Source of the DNA: BOG-1363 sp043775355
GTDB lineage: Bacteria > Planctomycetota > UBA11346
DNA: 36,291 nucleotides
Direction of reading: 5' to 3'
Assembly (NCBI GenBank): GCA_043775355.1
Contig: JAYVSL010000037.1
Span: 1 to 36,291, forward strand
Of this stretch, positions 16,342 to 24,390 are shown one piece after another; position 1 is the stretch's first letter, and every line of letters begins with the position of its first letter. The notes below the pieces were generated by a model, which was given only the letters and a program-made list of their open reading frames with translations, did no database searches and had not been told where the DNA came from. The translations under genes were made by a program, and so were the position numbers.

Positions 16342-17181
16342 TTAACCACCTTGGACCTCCAGCCGATGTTGGGCGAGGCGCCACAGCAGAATATTGCCAC
16401 CGCGCAGCACGACGAACCACAGCACGCCAAGCATCACCACGTGCACAAACGTTGGATGATTACCGACGCCGAGCTGACCGACATAGGCCATGGTCGGATG
16501 ATACGACAACAGCGCGAACGGTAAAACCGAGGCCAGCGCGCCGATGGTGTCGCCAAGAAAATGCAGCGGAACCATCAAGCCAGAAAGAAGCATAATGAGG
16601 TTGCGTTTTAAGCTGATCAAACCGGTAATGTCCTCTAGCCAAAAACTGGCGCTGCCAGCCATCAGGTTGAGTTCGGCGTTGATCAAAAACGCCAGCACAA
16701 ACAGCAGTGGAAATTGCCACCAACCATCGCCCGTCGGCGCCTGCACGCCGAACAGCGGAACTAAAATGAGGCTCATCGGCGCAGCAAAAAACAACAAGCG
16801 AAAAGCCGTCTCGCCCGCTGCCTGCGCCATCCATTGACCGTGAAAACTCAGGGGTTTCAACAGATCCAACGTCACATCGCCGCTTTGAAAGCGTGCCGCG
16901 ATTTCGCTGTCAGTATTGGTGAAATACGCCGCCCGCGCCATGTAACCGACCGCCAGGTAAGTCGCTAATTGCGATAAAGTCAGACCATCCAAGGTTTGCT
17001 CAGCGCTCAGTCCCTTGGCCGCGAACACCGCCTGCCAAATGGCAAATTGTCCGCCAACAAAAATACCGTAGGTCGCAATGCCGGTGAGATACCGCATGCG
17101 ATACGCCATGAGCTTCAAAAAAGTCAGCCGCATGAGCCACCAATACGGGGCCAAACGATCAACGCGGTTGATGATCCGCAT
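16342..17181 (-). CDS. ABC-2 type transporter permease (COG4587-like)
   Basis: 279 aa, about six membrane spans: one around 34-52 (IATYGIFVGGQFAIWQAVF), one around 75-90, FRLLFFAAPMSLILVPLFGV (about 127-146), a pair around 155-200, and one near the C-terminus (VHVVMLGVLWFVVL). The N-terminal FLKLMAYRMRYLTG and the motif FQSGDVTLDLLKPLSFHGQWMAQAAGE resemble permeases of the viologen-exporter/COG4587 group, in which two such permeases pair with one ATPase. None of these partners is here. The neighbouring LptC-like lipoprotein ends nine bases upstream of its start, so the two genes are probably one transcript. Substrate unknown. Confidence 0.82.
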   Translation of the reverse strand: MRIINRVDRLAPYWWLMRLTFLKLMAYRMRYLTGIATYGIFVGGQFAIWQAVFAAKGLSAEQTLDGLTLSQLATYLAVGYMARAAYFTNTDSEIAARFQSGDVTLDLLKPLSFHGQWMAQAAGETAFRLLFFAAPMSLILVPLFGVQAPTGDGWWQFPLLFVLAFLINAELNLMAGSASFWLEDITGLISLKRNLIMLLSGLMVPLHFLGDTIGALASVLPFALLSYHPTMAYVGQLGVGNHPTFVHVVMLGVLWFVVLRGGNILLWRLAQHRLEVQGG

Positions 17182-17190
17182 GGTCTCCGC

Positions 17191-17817
17191 TCACTCGTTA
17201 CGCATCGGCGGAAAAACCAAGGGCGATGGCAACGCCGCCATGGCTGCGGTCAGGGCTGGCGCATTGCTCAGCCGCTTTACTACACCAAACGGCACGGCTT
17301 GATCTTGGGCAATCGCCACCCAATCAATGCGCTGACGCAAACCGTTCGCACTCATTTCCACTTGATCTAAACGCATACGATGGGTGGCTTCTTCAAACAC
17401 CGCCTGAGCGGCTCGGCCCATAAAAAGATCGCCATTCCACGTGCCAAAAAAGCGCACCGGTCCGTCTACCGGATGATTCTTCAATGGTCCCAGTTGAATT
17501 TCATTCGCCGCGCCGCGTTCGTAGGTTGCTTGCGGAGCAAGCACGTAAACGACTCCGTGCTCACCCGGAAGACGCATCATCACCGAGGTAAATTCCAGTT
17601 TTTTAAATTCAGCATCGCTTTGCACTAAGCGCTCGGCCTGCATGTACGCCGGTGGTGTGGTTTTTTTTTCATCCCACCAATGCATCACCACTAAACCATC
17701 CGCGCCCGGTGCTGGGAGGTCATCAGGGGCTCCACATCCACCCAGCGCCAAGGTCGTCATCACCACCGCTAAGTGATGGAGCGTGCTACCACCAAGATTT
17801 CGTCGCAAACCATCCAT
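17191..17817 (-). CDS. Putative lipoprotein, LptC/OstA-like
   Basis: 208 aa from ATG 17817. It has a short basic N-terminus, a hydrophobic stretch (LAVVMTTLAL) and a lipobox LGGC with C28 as the lipidated residue. After a Pro/Gly linker and a HWWDEKK segment, the body looks beta-rich with repeated 'A-x-A-x-Y-x-(R/E)' units (LAPQATYERGAANEIQLG, GRAAQAVFEEATHRMRLDQV), the pattern of LptC/OstA-fold proteins that bridge lipopolysaccharide across the periplasm. This is a fold-level similarity only, not a firm family call. The gene starts just upstream of the ABC-2 permease, so an envelope transport role would fit. A longer frame to 17952 is possible but adds sequence before the signal. Confidence 0.6.
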   Translation of the reverse strand: MDGLRRNLGGSTLHHLAVVMTTLALGGCGAPDDLPAPGADGLVVMHWWDEKKTTPPAYMQAERLVQSDAEFKKLEFTSVMMRLPGEHGVVYVLAPQATYERGAANEIQLGPLKNHPVDGPVRFFGTWNGDLFMGRAAQAVFEEATHRMRLDQVEMSANGLRQRIDWVAIAQDQAVPFGVVKRLSNAPALTAAMAALPSPLVFPPMRNE

Positions 17818-17961
17818 GCGCGGGAACAGTAACGTGCTACAGGGTTTGCGCCATTGCATCGGCGCGCGGTACAGCGCCTTGACCGTTTTAGGGTGCCCGA
17901 CACACTCTCGCCCTTCACCGAAAAAAGCCCTGCGGGTCAAAGCCCGCTTCAAGGAGTGGCC

Positions 17962-18195
17962 GTGAGCGACATTCGTAACAAGGTCATCGATATTATCGCC
18001 GACCGTCTGAGCCGCGACAAGGCCACCATCACCGAAGCCAGCAACATCGTTGCTGATCTGGGCGCTGACAGCCTGGATATCGCCGAGATCATGATGGACC
18101 TCGAAGACGCGTTCGGCGTCAAATTAGAAGAAGATCAAGACCTCAAGACCATCGGGGACGTGATTAAGTACCTCGAGGGTAAAGTCGCCAAGTGA
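17962..18195 (+). CDS. acpP: Acyl carrier protein
   Basis: 77 aa. It carries acyl intermediates on a 4'-phosphopantetheine arm in fatty-acid synthesis. The attachment serine is S37 in the LGADSLDIAE motif, followed by the acidic helix II (MMDLEDAFGVKLEED) that docks partner enzymes, and helix III (LKTIGDVIKYL). Length and spacing match AcpP exactly. The start is GTG at 17962, with AAGGAG five bases upstream; longer ATG frames do not begin with ACP sequence. Its stop is overlapped by the start of fabF (GTGA), so the pair is translationally coupled, the usual acpP-fabF arrangement. Confidence 0.95.
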   Translation: MSDIRNKVIDIIADRLSRDKATITEASNIVADLGADSLDIAEIMMDLEDAFGVKLEEDQDLKTIGDVIKYLEGKVAK

Positions 18196-19490
18196 ATTCA
18201 TCGCCGAATGTGACGTCGCCGAATGTGACGTCGCCGCAGATGACCCATCGTCGCGTGGTCGTCACCGGCATGGGCGTGCTGGCCTGCAACGGTACCGGTG
18301 TCGCTGCGTTCTGGGACGCGCTTCAAGCGGGCCGCCACGGCATCGCGCCGTTCACCACTTTGGATGCATCTAAACACAAGACTCGCTTCGCGGGTCAGGT
18401 GCCTTTGGATAATGGCGCGTTGGTGATTGGTGACATGAAACAGGCGAAGCGCAAAGACCGCTTCGTGCTGTTGGCCCTGAAAGCAGCGCACGAAGCGATG
18501 GAATCCAGCGGCTTGAATTTCAAGCAATGGGCCGATCCATTCCGTGTCGGTTGTGTCGTGGGTTCTGGCATCGGCGGCCTCAAAACCATCGAAGAAGAAT
18601 ACGCGACCATGATCGCACGCGGCCCCTCACGCGTCAGTCCGTTTTTGGTTCCCAAGATGATCGTCGATAGCGCCGCTGGCGACATTTCGATTGTCTACGG
18701 CGCTAAGGGTCCGAACTACTCGATCACCACGGCGTGTGCTACCGGCTCGCACTGTATCGGCGCAGCGTTTCATCATATTCGCAATGGTTTATGCGATGTC
18801 ATGATCAGCGGCGGCAGCGAAGCTCCGATCACCGACCTGGGCGTGGCGGGATTCAATTCCATCACCGCACTGTCGACCCGGAATGACAGCCCAGGAACCG
18901 CAAGCCGTCCATTCGATCGCGATCGCGATGGCTTTGTCATCGGCGAAGGTGCTGGCATTGTGATTTTGGAAGAACTGGAACACGCCAAGAGTCGCGGCGC
19001 TACCATTCACGCAGAAATCGTTGGCTATGGCTGCACCGGTGATGCCTATCATGAAACCTCACCCGACCCCACTGGCGCGGGCGGCATCGGCTGTATGCGC
19101 ATGGCTTTGCGTGACGCTGGCCTGAATCCTGAACAGCTCGGCTATATCAACGCGCACGGCACTTCGACCAAATACAACGACTCTGGCGAGACCAAAGTGA
19201 TCAAAGCGGTGTTCGGCGAACACGCGAAAAAGCTCGCGGTTTCCAGCACGAAGTCGATGACTGGCCACACCCTGGGTGCAGCTGGCGGAATCGAGGCCAT
19301 CGTCTCGGTCCTGGCTCTGCGCGATGGCGTGTTGCCACCAACCATCAACTACACGACTCCTGATCCAGAGTGCGACCTCGACTACATTCCAAATCAGGCT
19401 CGTCGTCAGCAGGTTGAATACGCGTTGTCGAACAATCTCGGCTTTGGCGGCCACAACGCTTCGTTGATTTTCCGCCGCTTTACGGGCTGA
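18192..19490 (+). CDS. fabF: 3-oxoacyl-ACP synthase II (FabF)
   Basis: Condenses malonyl-ACP with acyl-ACP to elongate fatty acids. The Cys-His-His triad of FabF-type enzymes is present: C182 in TTACATGSH, H322 in NAHGTST and H359 in GHTLGAAGG, with the usual FGGHN near the C-terminus. The core starts at VVVTGMGV; ATG 18240 (MTHRRVVVTG) is the alternative start. From GTG 18192 there are 16 extra residues containing a repeated NVTSP, produced by a 15-bp tandem repeat just after the acpP overlap. The coupled GTGA start at 18192 is retained, but the shorter product may be the real one. Downstream, after 111 bases, comes the second ACP-like gene. Confidence 0.95.
   Translation: MNSSPNVTSPNVTSPQMTHRRVVVTGMGVLACNGTGVAAFWDALQAGRHGIAPFTTLDASKHKTRFAGQVPLDNGALVIGDMKQAKRKDRFVLLALKAAHEAMESSGLNFKQWADPFRVGCVVGSGIGGLKTIEEEYATMIARGPSRVSPFLVPKMIVDSAAGDISIVYGAKGPNYSITTACATGSHCIGAAFHHIRNGLCDVMISGGSEAPITDLGVAGFNSITALSTRNDSPGTASRPFDRDRDGFVIGEGAGIVILEELEHAKSRGATIHAEIVGYGCTGDAYHETSPDPTGAGGIGCMRMALRDAGLNPEQLGYINAHGTSTKYNDSGETKVIKAVFGEHAKKLAVSSTKSMTGHTLGAAGGIEAIVSVLALRDGVLPPTINYTTPDPECDLDYIPNQARRQQVEYALSNNLGFGGHNASLIFRRFTG
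18201..18236. repeat. 15-bp tandem repeat at the start of fabF
   Basis: Two identical TCGCCGAATGTGACG units (18201-18215, 18216-18230) plus a six-base partial lie between the overlap start and the alternative ATG of fabF. They keep the frame and encode the repeated NVTSP stretch. Confidence 0.9.
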
Positions 19491-19601
19491 ACCAACCCAA
19501 CGTCGCTTCACCTCGCTGGCCACGCTCAAGCACCGCCCTCTTCTGGTTGCCGTCGTACGGCGACTTACCACACTTCGCAGCCCCAAACATCTAGGATTTG
19601 T

Positions 19602-19925
19602 ATGAACACGGTGATCGTCATGGAAAAAAAGCGTATTCGCGAAGAAGTCATCGAGATCCTGTGCCACAAGCTGCACAATCTTCCTCACCCAGGTGATGAC
19701 GCAGAATTCGACTACGACAAACAGACGTTGGTGCCCGACATCACCAAAGATCCGCTCGACATTGCCGAAGTCGCCATGGATCTGGAAGACGCTTTCGGAG
19801 TGAACTTTGACGAATCCCTGCCTGGCGATGCCGGCATGGAAACCATCGGTCGCGTGGTGGATTATCTCGACCGCCGCATCAACGATGAGCGCCGCGTCAT
19901 TCGCAAGCCACCCGCTGACGGCTGA
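19602..19925 (+). CDS. ACP-like protein lacking the phosphopantetheine serine
   Basis: 107 aa. The segment DPLDIAEVAMDLEDAFGVNFDE aligns directly with the DSLDIAEIMMDLEDAFGVKLEE of the acpP product, so the ACP fold is clear, but the modified Ser is Pro51 (codon CCG at 19752-19754, one base from TCG). A longer helix I-II loop (about 30-50) and a basic C-terminal tail (RRINDERRVIRKPP) also set it apart. The ATG at 19602 has AGGA five bases upstream; ATG 19620 is an alternative. As seen, it cannot carry an acyl group, so a regulatory, decoy or structural role beside FabF is possible. A sequencing error at a single base is the other explanation. Confidence 0.85.
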   Translation: MNTVIVMEKKRIREEVIEILCHKLHNLPHPGDDAEFDYDKQTLVPDITKDPLDIAEVAMDLEDAFGVNFDESLPGDAGMETIGRVVDYLDRRINDERRVIRKPPADG

Positions 19926-19985
19926 GCATTTGCTGAATTGATTTTCGTGGGCGGTGACTTGTCAGGGTCACCGCGTTAATGTGAA

Positions 19986-20016
19986 GCCAAACTCGCACGC
20001 CAAACTCGCACGCCAA
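19986..20016. repeat. 13-bp tandem repeat in the gap before ybaB
   Basis: Two GCCAAACTCGCAC units (19986-19998, 19999-20011) and a five-base partial sit between the ACP-like gene and the end of the ybaB gene. No terminator-like hairpin with a T tract is visible here. Confidence 0.85.
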
Positions 20017-20063
20017 TGGTGTCACCATTCATTCGCGAGTGTTGAGTACGTGCCGACGATGAC

Positions 20064-20417
20064 TCAACGTCCCAGCCCACGCATCAACGGTCCCATCAAC
20101 GAAGCCAGATCGCTGCCACCCATCAGTTTCTGAATCTGTTCATCTGGGCTGGAACCAAAACGTGCGGTGTATTGTTTCAACGCATCGGTAAGCGCGACCA
20201 ACACGAGGTCCTCCAACATGCTCGGGTCGCCGGTCGCGGCTTGAGCAGCAGCGGGCGCAATGGTGACGCCAGTAACAGTGAGATTTCCTCGTAAACGAAT
20301 GCTGACCGCTCCGCCGCCAGCCTTGCCTTCAAATTGAGCCGAGGCGCGTTCGCTCTCCGCTTTTTTCATGGTGTCTTGGATTGGGCCGAGGCCGCGCATC
20401 AGAGAATCAAGGTCCAT
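20064..20417 (-). CDS. YbaB/EbfC nucleoid-associated protein
   Basis: 117 aa. Members of this small family form dimers that bind DNA and associate with the nucleoid; in many bacteria the gene follows dnaX and precedes recR, but neither is here. Visible family features are MDLDSLMRGLGPIQDTMKKAESE (helix 1), the KAGGGAVSIRLRGNLTVTGVTI strand block (about 32-53), which matches the conserved G-x-V-x-V-x2-(N/D)G-x5-(V/I) pattern, and the DLVLVALTDALKQ helix, ending in a Gly/Met-rich tail. ATG 20417 has GGAG six bases upstream and starts the family sequence; the longer frame adds an unrelated 14 residues. Confidence 0.88.
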   Translation of the reverse strand: MDLDSLMRGLGPIQDTMKKAESERASAQFEGKAGGGAVSIRLRGNLTVTGVTIAPAAAQAATGDPSMLEDLVLVALTDALKQYTARFGSSPDEQIQKLMGGSDLASLMGPLMRGLGR

Positions 20418-20761
20418 AACATGCTCCGTAGGGAAGTAGATGAGAGGAAAAGGCCACATCGAAAACGTTGGCTGAACGCGTGGCAGAATGCGCTGGATGA
20501 CTCCGAACGAAAGAGACCTTTTTCAGCTCGCCAGTCTTCCAAGAGATCGGCCTTCTATGTGCTTGTCCTATGACCAGAGAATCGGGACAGACCGTTACCT
20601 GAGAAGGTAAGTCTTTGTTCTCAAGTTAACTGGAACGAAAAATCGGCATTTCTCGCAGCGTGGTTCGCTGCTTCATCATTCAACGTTTGCTCATTGTTTG
20701 CTCCGTTTACAAAACCCAACTGTTGCTATTTGCAGAGGTCTCATTTTTGGAGACCACTGAC
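20418..20761. other. Divergent intergenic region ybaB / amt
   Basis: 344 bases with no credible gene. It holds the leaders of both divergent genes. A perfect inverted repeat TTACC-N6-GGTAA (20595-20610), overlapping a near-perfect CCTGAGAA/TTCTCAAG pair (20598-20625), is a possible regulator site. An A/T-richer stretch at 20670-20730 is the likely amt promoter area. A hairpin covers the amt ribosome-binding site. Confidence 0.4.
20737..20755 (+). promoter_or_regulatory. Hairpin that buries the amt Shine-Dalgarno sequence
   Basis: GGTCTC (20737-20742) and GAGACC (20750-20755) pair perfectly around a seven-base loop. The GGAG ribosome-binding site (20749-20752), nine bases before ATG 20762, lies in the 3' arm, so translation could depend on opening this stem. 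The pairing is seen in the sequence; regulation is inferred. Confidence 0.5.
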
Positions 20762-22153
20762 ATGACCCTGCGCCTTTTACTTCGCACTGCCGCCGTGACG
20801 GTGATGACTTGGGTGTCAGCTACGGCTGCGGAGGCGTTACCAGCCGCAGATACGAAGGCTGCCGATGTCGCGGCGACCGTCGCTGCCATTCCGACGCCAG
20901 CATTCAATAGCGGCGACACCGCCTGGGTTCTGATCAGCGCCGTGCTGGTGCTGTTCATGACCATCCCAGGTTTGGCGCTGTTTTATGCTGGCTTGGTGCG
21001 CACGAAAAATGTGCTGACGATTTTCACTCAATGTTTTGCCATCACCTGTTTGGTGACGGTGTTGTGGATGCTCTACGGCTACAGCTTAGCCTTCGATACC
21101 ACCGGCCAGGTCGCCGGACAATTTTCATGGAACTCGATCATCGGCACATTCAACAAAGCGTTGCTGCTGAACGTCACGCCAACCAGCGTCGCACCGATGG
21201 CAAATACCATTCCTGAGCCGGTGTTCTTCTTTTTCCAACTCACCTTTGCCATCATCACACCAGCTTTGCTGGTCGGCGCGTTTGCTGAGCGCATGAAATT
21301 CTCCGCCGTGTTATGGATCAGCGCGTTATGGCTGACGTTCGTCTACATCCCAATTTGTCACATGGCCTGGGGCGGCCCTGCGTCGCTTGGCTCGCTGTTC
21401 GGTTTAATGGATTTTGCCGGCGGCACGGTGGTAGAAGTCAATTCTGGCATCGCGGGATTAGTATGCGCCATCATGGTGGGTCGCCGTGTCGGCTGGCCGC
21501 AACATGCGATGGTGCCGCATAACGCCGCGATGTGTATTACCGGCGCGGCAATGTTGTGGGTCGGCTGGTTTGGTTTCAATGCGGGCAGTGCCGTAGCGGC
21601 CAATGAACTCGCCGCGCGTGCGGCTTACACCACGCAAATCGCCGCCGCGATGGGTGGCTTTACTTGGTTGCTTATCGAGTGGTGTAAAGTCGGTAAACCC
21701 GGCGCGGTCGGCATTGCGACCGGCGCGGTTGCAGGCTTGGTTGCGGTGACTCCAGCCTGCGGTGCCGTTGGTCCGATCGGTGCATTAATCATCGGCGGCG
21801 TTGCCAGCGCATGCAGCTTCTATGTGGTGACGCATCTCAAGCGCCGCTTTGGTTTCGATGATAGTTTAGATGTCTTTGGCGTCCATGGCATCGGCGGCAT
21901 GGTTGGCCTGATCGGCACCGGCATTTTCGCTACCGCCGCACTCGGCGGCGTTGGCTATCCTGCCGGACAGAGCATGGCCGGTCAGGTGCTGGTACAATTC
22001 GGCGCGATGCTGTTGACGATTTTGATCAGCTCCGTTGGCACCGCGATTATTCTTTTCCTTGTCGGGAAAACCGTCGGACTGCGCGAAACCGAAGCCGATG
22101 AAGTCAACGGTCTCGACTATGCGCAGCATGGAGAAAATGCGTATAATCCATAA
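20762..22153 (+). CDS. amt: Ammonium transporter (Amt/MEP/Rh family)
   Basis: 463 aa from ATG 20762 (longer frames lack ribosome-binding sites). A signal-peptide-like lead (about 1-24) and a short linker precede eleven hydrophobic spans beginning with TAWVLISAVLVLFMTIPGLALFYAGLVR, the family signature. The second pore histidine is present in DVFGVHGIGGMVG, but the position of the first histidine reads GGTVVEVNSG, with E225. The same Glu-for-His change is known in yeast Mep1 and Mep3 and some bacterial members, where it alters pore chemistry. The C-terminal cytoplasmic tail is short and contains GLDYAQHGENAY, the conserved regulatory motif. No glnK/P-II gene is adjacent. hisS follows after 92 bases. 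Confidence 0.94.
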   Translation: MTLRLLLRTAAVTVMTWVSATAAEALPAADTKAADVAATVAAIPTPAFNSGDTAWVLISAVLVLFMTIPGLALFYAGLVRTKNVLTIFTQCFAITCLVTVLWMLYGYSLAFDTTGQVAGQFSWNSIIGTFNKALLLNVTPTSVAPMANTIPEPVFFFFQLTFAIITPALLVGAFAERMKFSAVLWISALWLTFVYIPICHMAWGGPASLGSLFGLMDFAGGTVVEVNSGIAGLVCAIMVGRRVGWPQHAMVPHNAAMCITGAAMLWVGWFGFNAGSAVAANELAARAAYTTQIAAAMGGFTWLLIEWCKVGKPGAVGIATGAVAGLVAVTPACGAVGPIGALIIGGVASACSFYVVTHLKRRFGFDDSLDVFGVHGIGGMVGLIGTGIFATAALGGVGYPAGQSMAGQVLVQFGAMLLTILISSVGTAIILFLVGKTVGLRETEADEVNGLDYAQHGENAYNP

Positions 22154-22245
22154 GCATATCCATTGTCGACATTTCCGTAACTTCTGGGCTGTTGCGCCGC
22201 CGCGTTCGATACCACCATGCGGCCCTTTCACGGAGAACTTGCTAC

Positions 22246-23544
22246 ATGTCGACTATTGAGTTGCAGCCGGTCAAGGGCACGCGCGATTTTTATCCTGAAG
22301 ATTTGCGCGCTCGTACGTGGCTGTTTGCGCAGTGGCGGGAAGTCGCGCGTCAATTTGGCTACGAAGAATACGACGTTTGCGTGTTAGAACACGTCGATCT
22401 CTACATTCGCAAAGCGGGCGACGAGATCACTTCGCAGCTTTATGAGTTCAAAGACAAAGGCGATCGCCACGTGGCTTTGCGCCCAGAGATGACGCCGTCG
22501 CTGGCGCGTCTGGTGTTGGCCAAAGGTTCAGCGCTCGCGCTGCCGCTGCGCTGGTATTCGTTGCCGCAATGTTTTCGCTATGAACAGGCGCAAAAAGGTC
22601 GCAAGCGCGAGCACTATCAATGGAACATGGACATCATTGGCTTACCCGGCGTTGCTGGCGAAGCAGAGTTGATGGCGGCACAAGTTGCGTTTTTGAAACG
22701 TACCGGACTCAATCTTGAGCCTGGGACACCGGACATTGTCTGGCGTGTGTCGAATCGTCAGGTGATCCAATATTTCCTCGCCAGCCTTGGCATTCTTGAC
22801 GAGCTCTTCGCCGCCGTCTGCGTGGTGATCGATAAGCGCGATAAAATCGGCAATCCCGCTACGGTCATTGAGCTGGGCAAACTCGGGATCGGCACCGAGG
22901 TCGCTGATAAAATCATCGATCTGCTCAATACCACCGGTCTCGAACAAGCCGCCGCGAAAATTCCCGCTGACAATCCCGGCCTGATCGCACTGAAAGAATT
23001 ACTGACGCTTGCTGAAGCCGCTGGTTTTGCGCATTTGATCAAAATCGATTTATCGGTCATTCGTGGTTTATCCTACTACACCGGCACCGTGTGGGAGGTC
23101 TTCGATGCTACCGGAGCGATGCCGCGCGCGATCGCTGGCGGTGGTCGTTACGACAAATTGATGGAAGTTTTTGGAGGTCAGCCAACGCCAATGGTTGGCT
23201 TCGGTTTCGGCGACGTGGTCATTTTAGATATCCTCGCTGAACGCGGCTTGCTGCCGGCATTCGGTCGCGGCATCGACGACGTGGTATTTCCGATGGGGCC
23301 GCCAGAGTTTGCCGTCGCCACGCGCATCGCCACCTTTTTGCGCGCTCAAGGGCGCGCGGTGACGGTCGATTACAGCGGCAAACGCTTTAAGGCCGTGATC
23401 GAACGCGCTGAAAAAGACGGCGCGAAACGCTTGCTCATTCTTGGCAGCAACGAAGTACGCGACGGCGTTTGCGTCGTACGCACACTCGGCGGCAGCGAAC
23501 GCAAAGAAGAAAAAATTCCGCTCAAAGATCTTGGCGTCGGATAA
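22246..23544 (+). CDS. hisS: Histidyl-tRNA synthetase
   Basis: 432 aa class II enzyme that charges tRNA-His. Visible are KGTRDFYPED (motif 1 region), ALRPEMTPSLARL and YSLPQCFRYEQAQKGRKREHYQWNMDI (motif 2 with its loop), the histidine-specific RGLSYYTGTVWE, GGGRYDKL, VGFGFGDV (motif 3), and a C-terminal anticodon-binding domain (about 335-430). ATG 22246 matches the family start, with GGAG ten bases before it; the upstream extension to 22192 is not family sequence. It ends six bases from the convergent gene at 23551. Confidence 0.95.
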   Translation: MSTIELQPVKGTRDFYPEDLRARTWLFAQWREVARQFGYEEYDVCVLEHVDLYIRKAGDEITSQLYEFKDKGDRHVALRPEMTPSLARLVLAKGSALALPLRWYSLPQCFRYEQAQKGRKREHYQWNMDIIGLPGVAGEAELMAAQVAFLKRTGLNLEPGTPDIVWRVSNRQVIQYFLASLGILDELFAAVCVVIDKRDKIGNPATVIELGKLGIGTEVADKIIDLLNTTGLEQAAAKIPADNPGLIALKELLTLAEAAGFAHLIKIDLSVIRGLSYYTGTVWEVFDATGAMPRAIAGGGRYDKLMEVFGGQPTPMVGFGFGDVVILDILAERGLLPAFGRGIDDVVFPMGPPEFAVATRIATFLRAQGRAVTVDYSGKRFKAVIERAEKDGAKRLLILGSNEVRDGVCVVRTLGGSERKEEKIPLKDLGVG

Positions 23545-23550
23545 ACGGCG

Positions 23551-24390
23551 TTAACCGTTGGCACTCGGCGGGCGAACGGAGTGCTCGTACACGCCATGCA
23601 AAACGCCGATCGGACGAATGATGACGCCGATCGGCACGGCTCCGCGAATGATCATCGTGCCATCGATAAGATAAAATCGCCCAGGCACGACGAGTCCACT
23701 GTTGAGGCGAACCGTGCCGTAATCATCGGCTTCTAAACAAACGGCATATTGTCCGCCGCTATGATTGGTGATGTGCAGCGTTTCTCCGGCAACGGCTTCG
23801 GGCCGATAGGGAATGGCAATCCACGCATCCGGTTCGACTAAATCTTTGATCAAGTCTCCGGTAATGGGTATTGGCAATTTTCCATCAGCGGTGAAACGGC
23901 GTGGCACCAGCATGCTATCAACGATGTGTGCTTTTTGATCTTCAATAGGTTTTCCTGCTGACGGAGTTAATAATTCGCGTCCCAGCGTGCGATCTGGTGG
24001 CATGCGCATGGTGGCACCGCCCGGTAAACGCATCGGCAATCCCGGAGCAGATCGACGCGGAACCAACGCTAAGAAAAACCGTGCCTGATCGAGTAGGCTG
24101 GCAACGTCGGCGTCAAGATTTGCGAGAGAATCTCGGGTGCCGTCTTCAAAAGCTCCGACCGCTGCAACCGCCCGAGCCAACGCTGGAGAAATCGGCGATG
24201 ACGCGGGCGCAATGCCATAAGCTAAAGTCATGCTGGTGGGCGGCAGCAACGAAGGCGGTGTGGTTTCCACCACCAATGGAAGTTTGCGCGGTGGCAAGAA
24301 AGCCAGCGCACCGACAGCGATGAGAATCGTCAACCCCATGACGATCCCAATCAACGGTCGACGTTTATGGGCCGGTGGTGTAGGTAACAT
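23551..24390 (-). CDS. Unknown N-terminally membrane-anchored protein
   Basis: 279 aa, no family recognised. A basic start (HKRRP) is followed by one hydrophobic helix (LIGIVMGLTILIAVGALAFL, about 13-32), then a Pro-rich linker and a soluble domain that should lie outside the cytoplasm. The C-terminal half (about 185-275) looks beta-rich (AWIAIPYRP, GETLHITNHSGGQYAVCLEADDYGTVRLNSG). The gene overlaps the 3' end of the CAP-domain gene upstream by 26 bases in a different frame, so the two are likely translated together and may act together in the envelope. Confidence 0.6.
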   Translation of the reverse strand: MLPTPPAHKRRPLIGIVMGLTILIAVGALAFLPPRKLPLVVETTPPSLLPPTSMTLAYGIAPASSPISPALARAVAAVGAFEDGTRDSLANLDADVASLLDQARFFLALVPRRSAPGLPMRLPGGATMRMPPDRTLGRELLTPSAGKPIEDQKAHIVDSMLVPRRFTADGKLPIPITGDLIKDLVEPDAWIAIPYRPEAVAGETLHITNHSGGQYAVCLEADDYGTVRLNSGLVVPGRFYLIDGTMIIRGAVPIGVIIRPIGVLHGVYEHSVRPPSANG

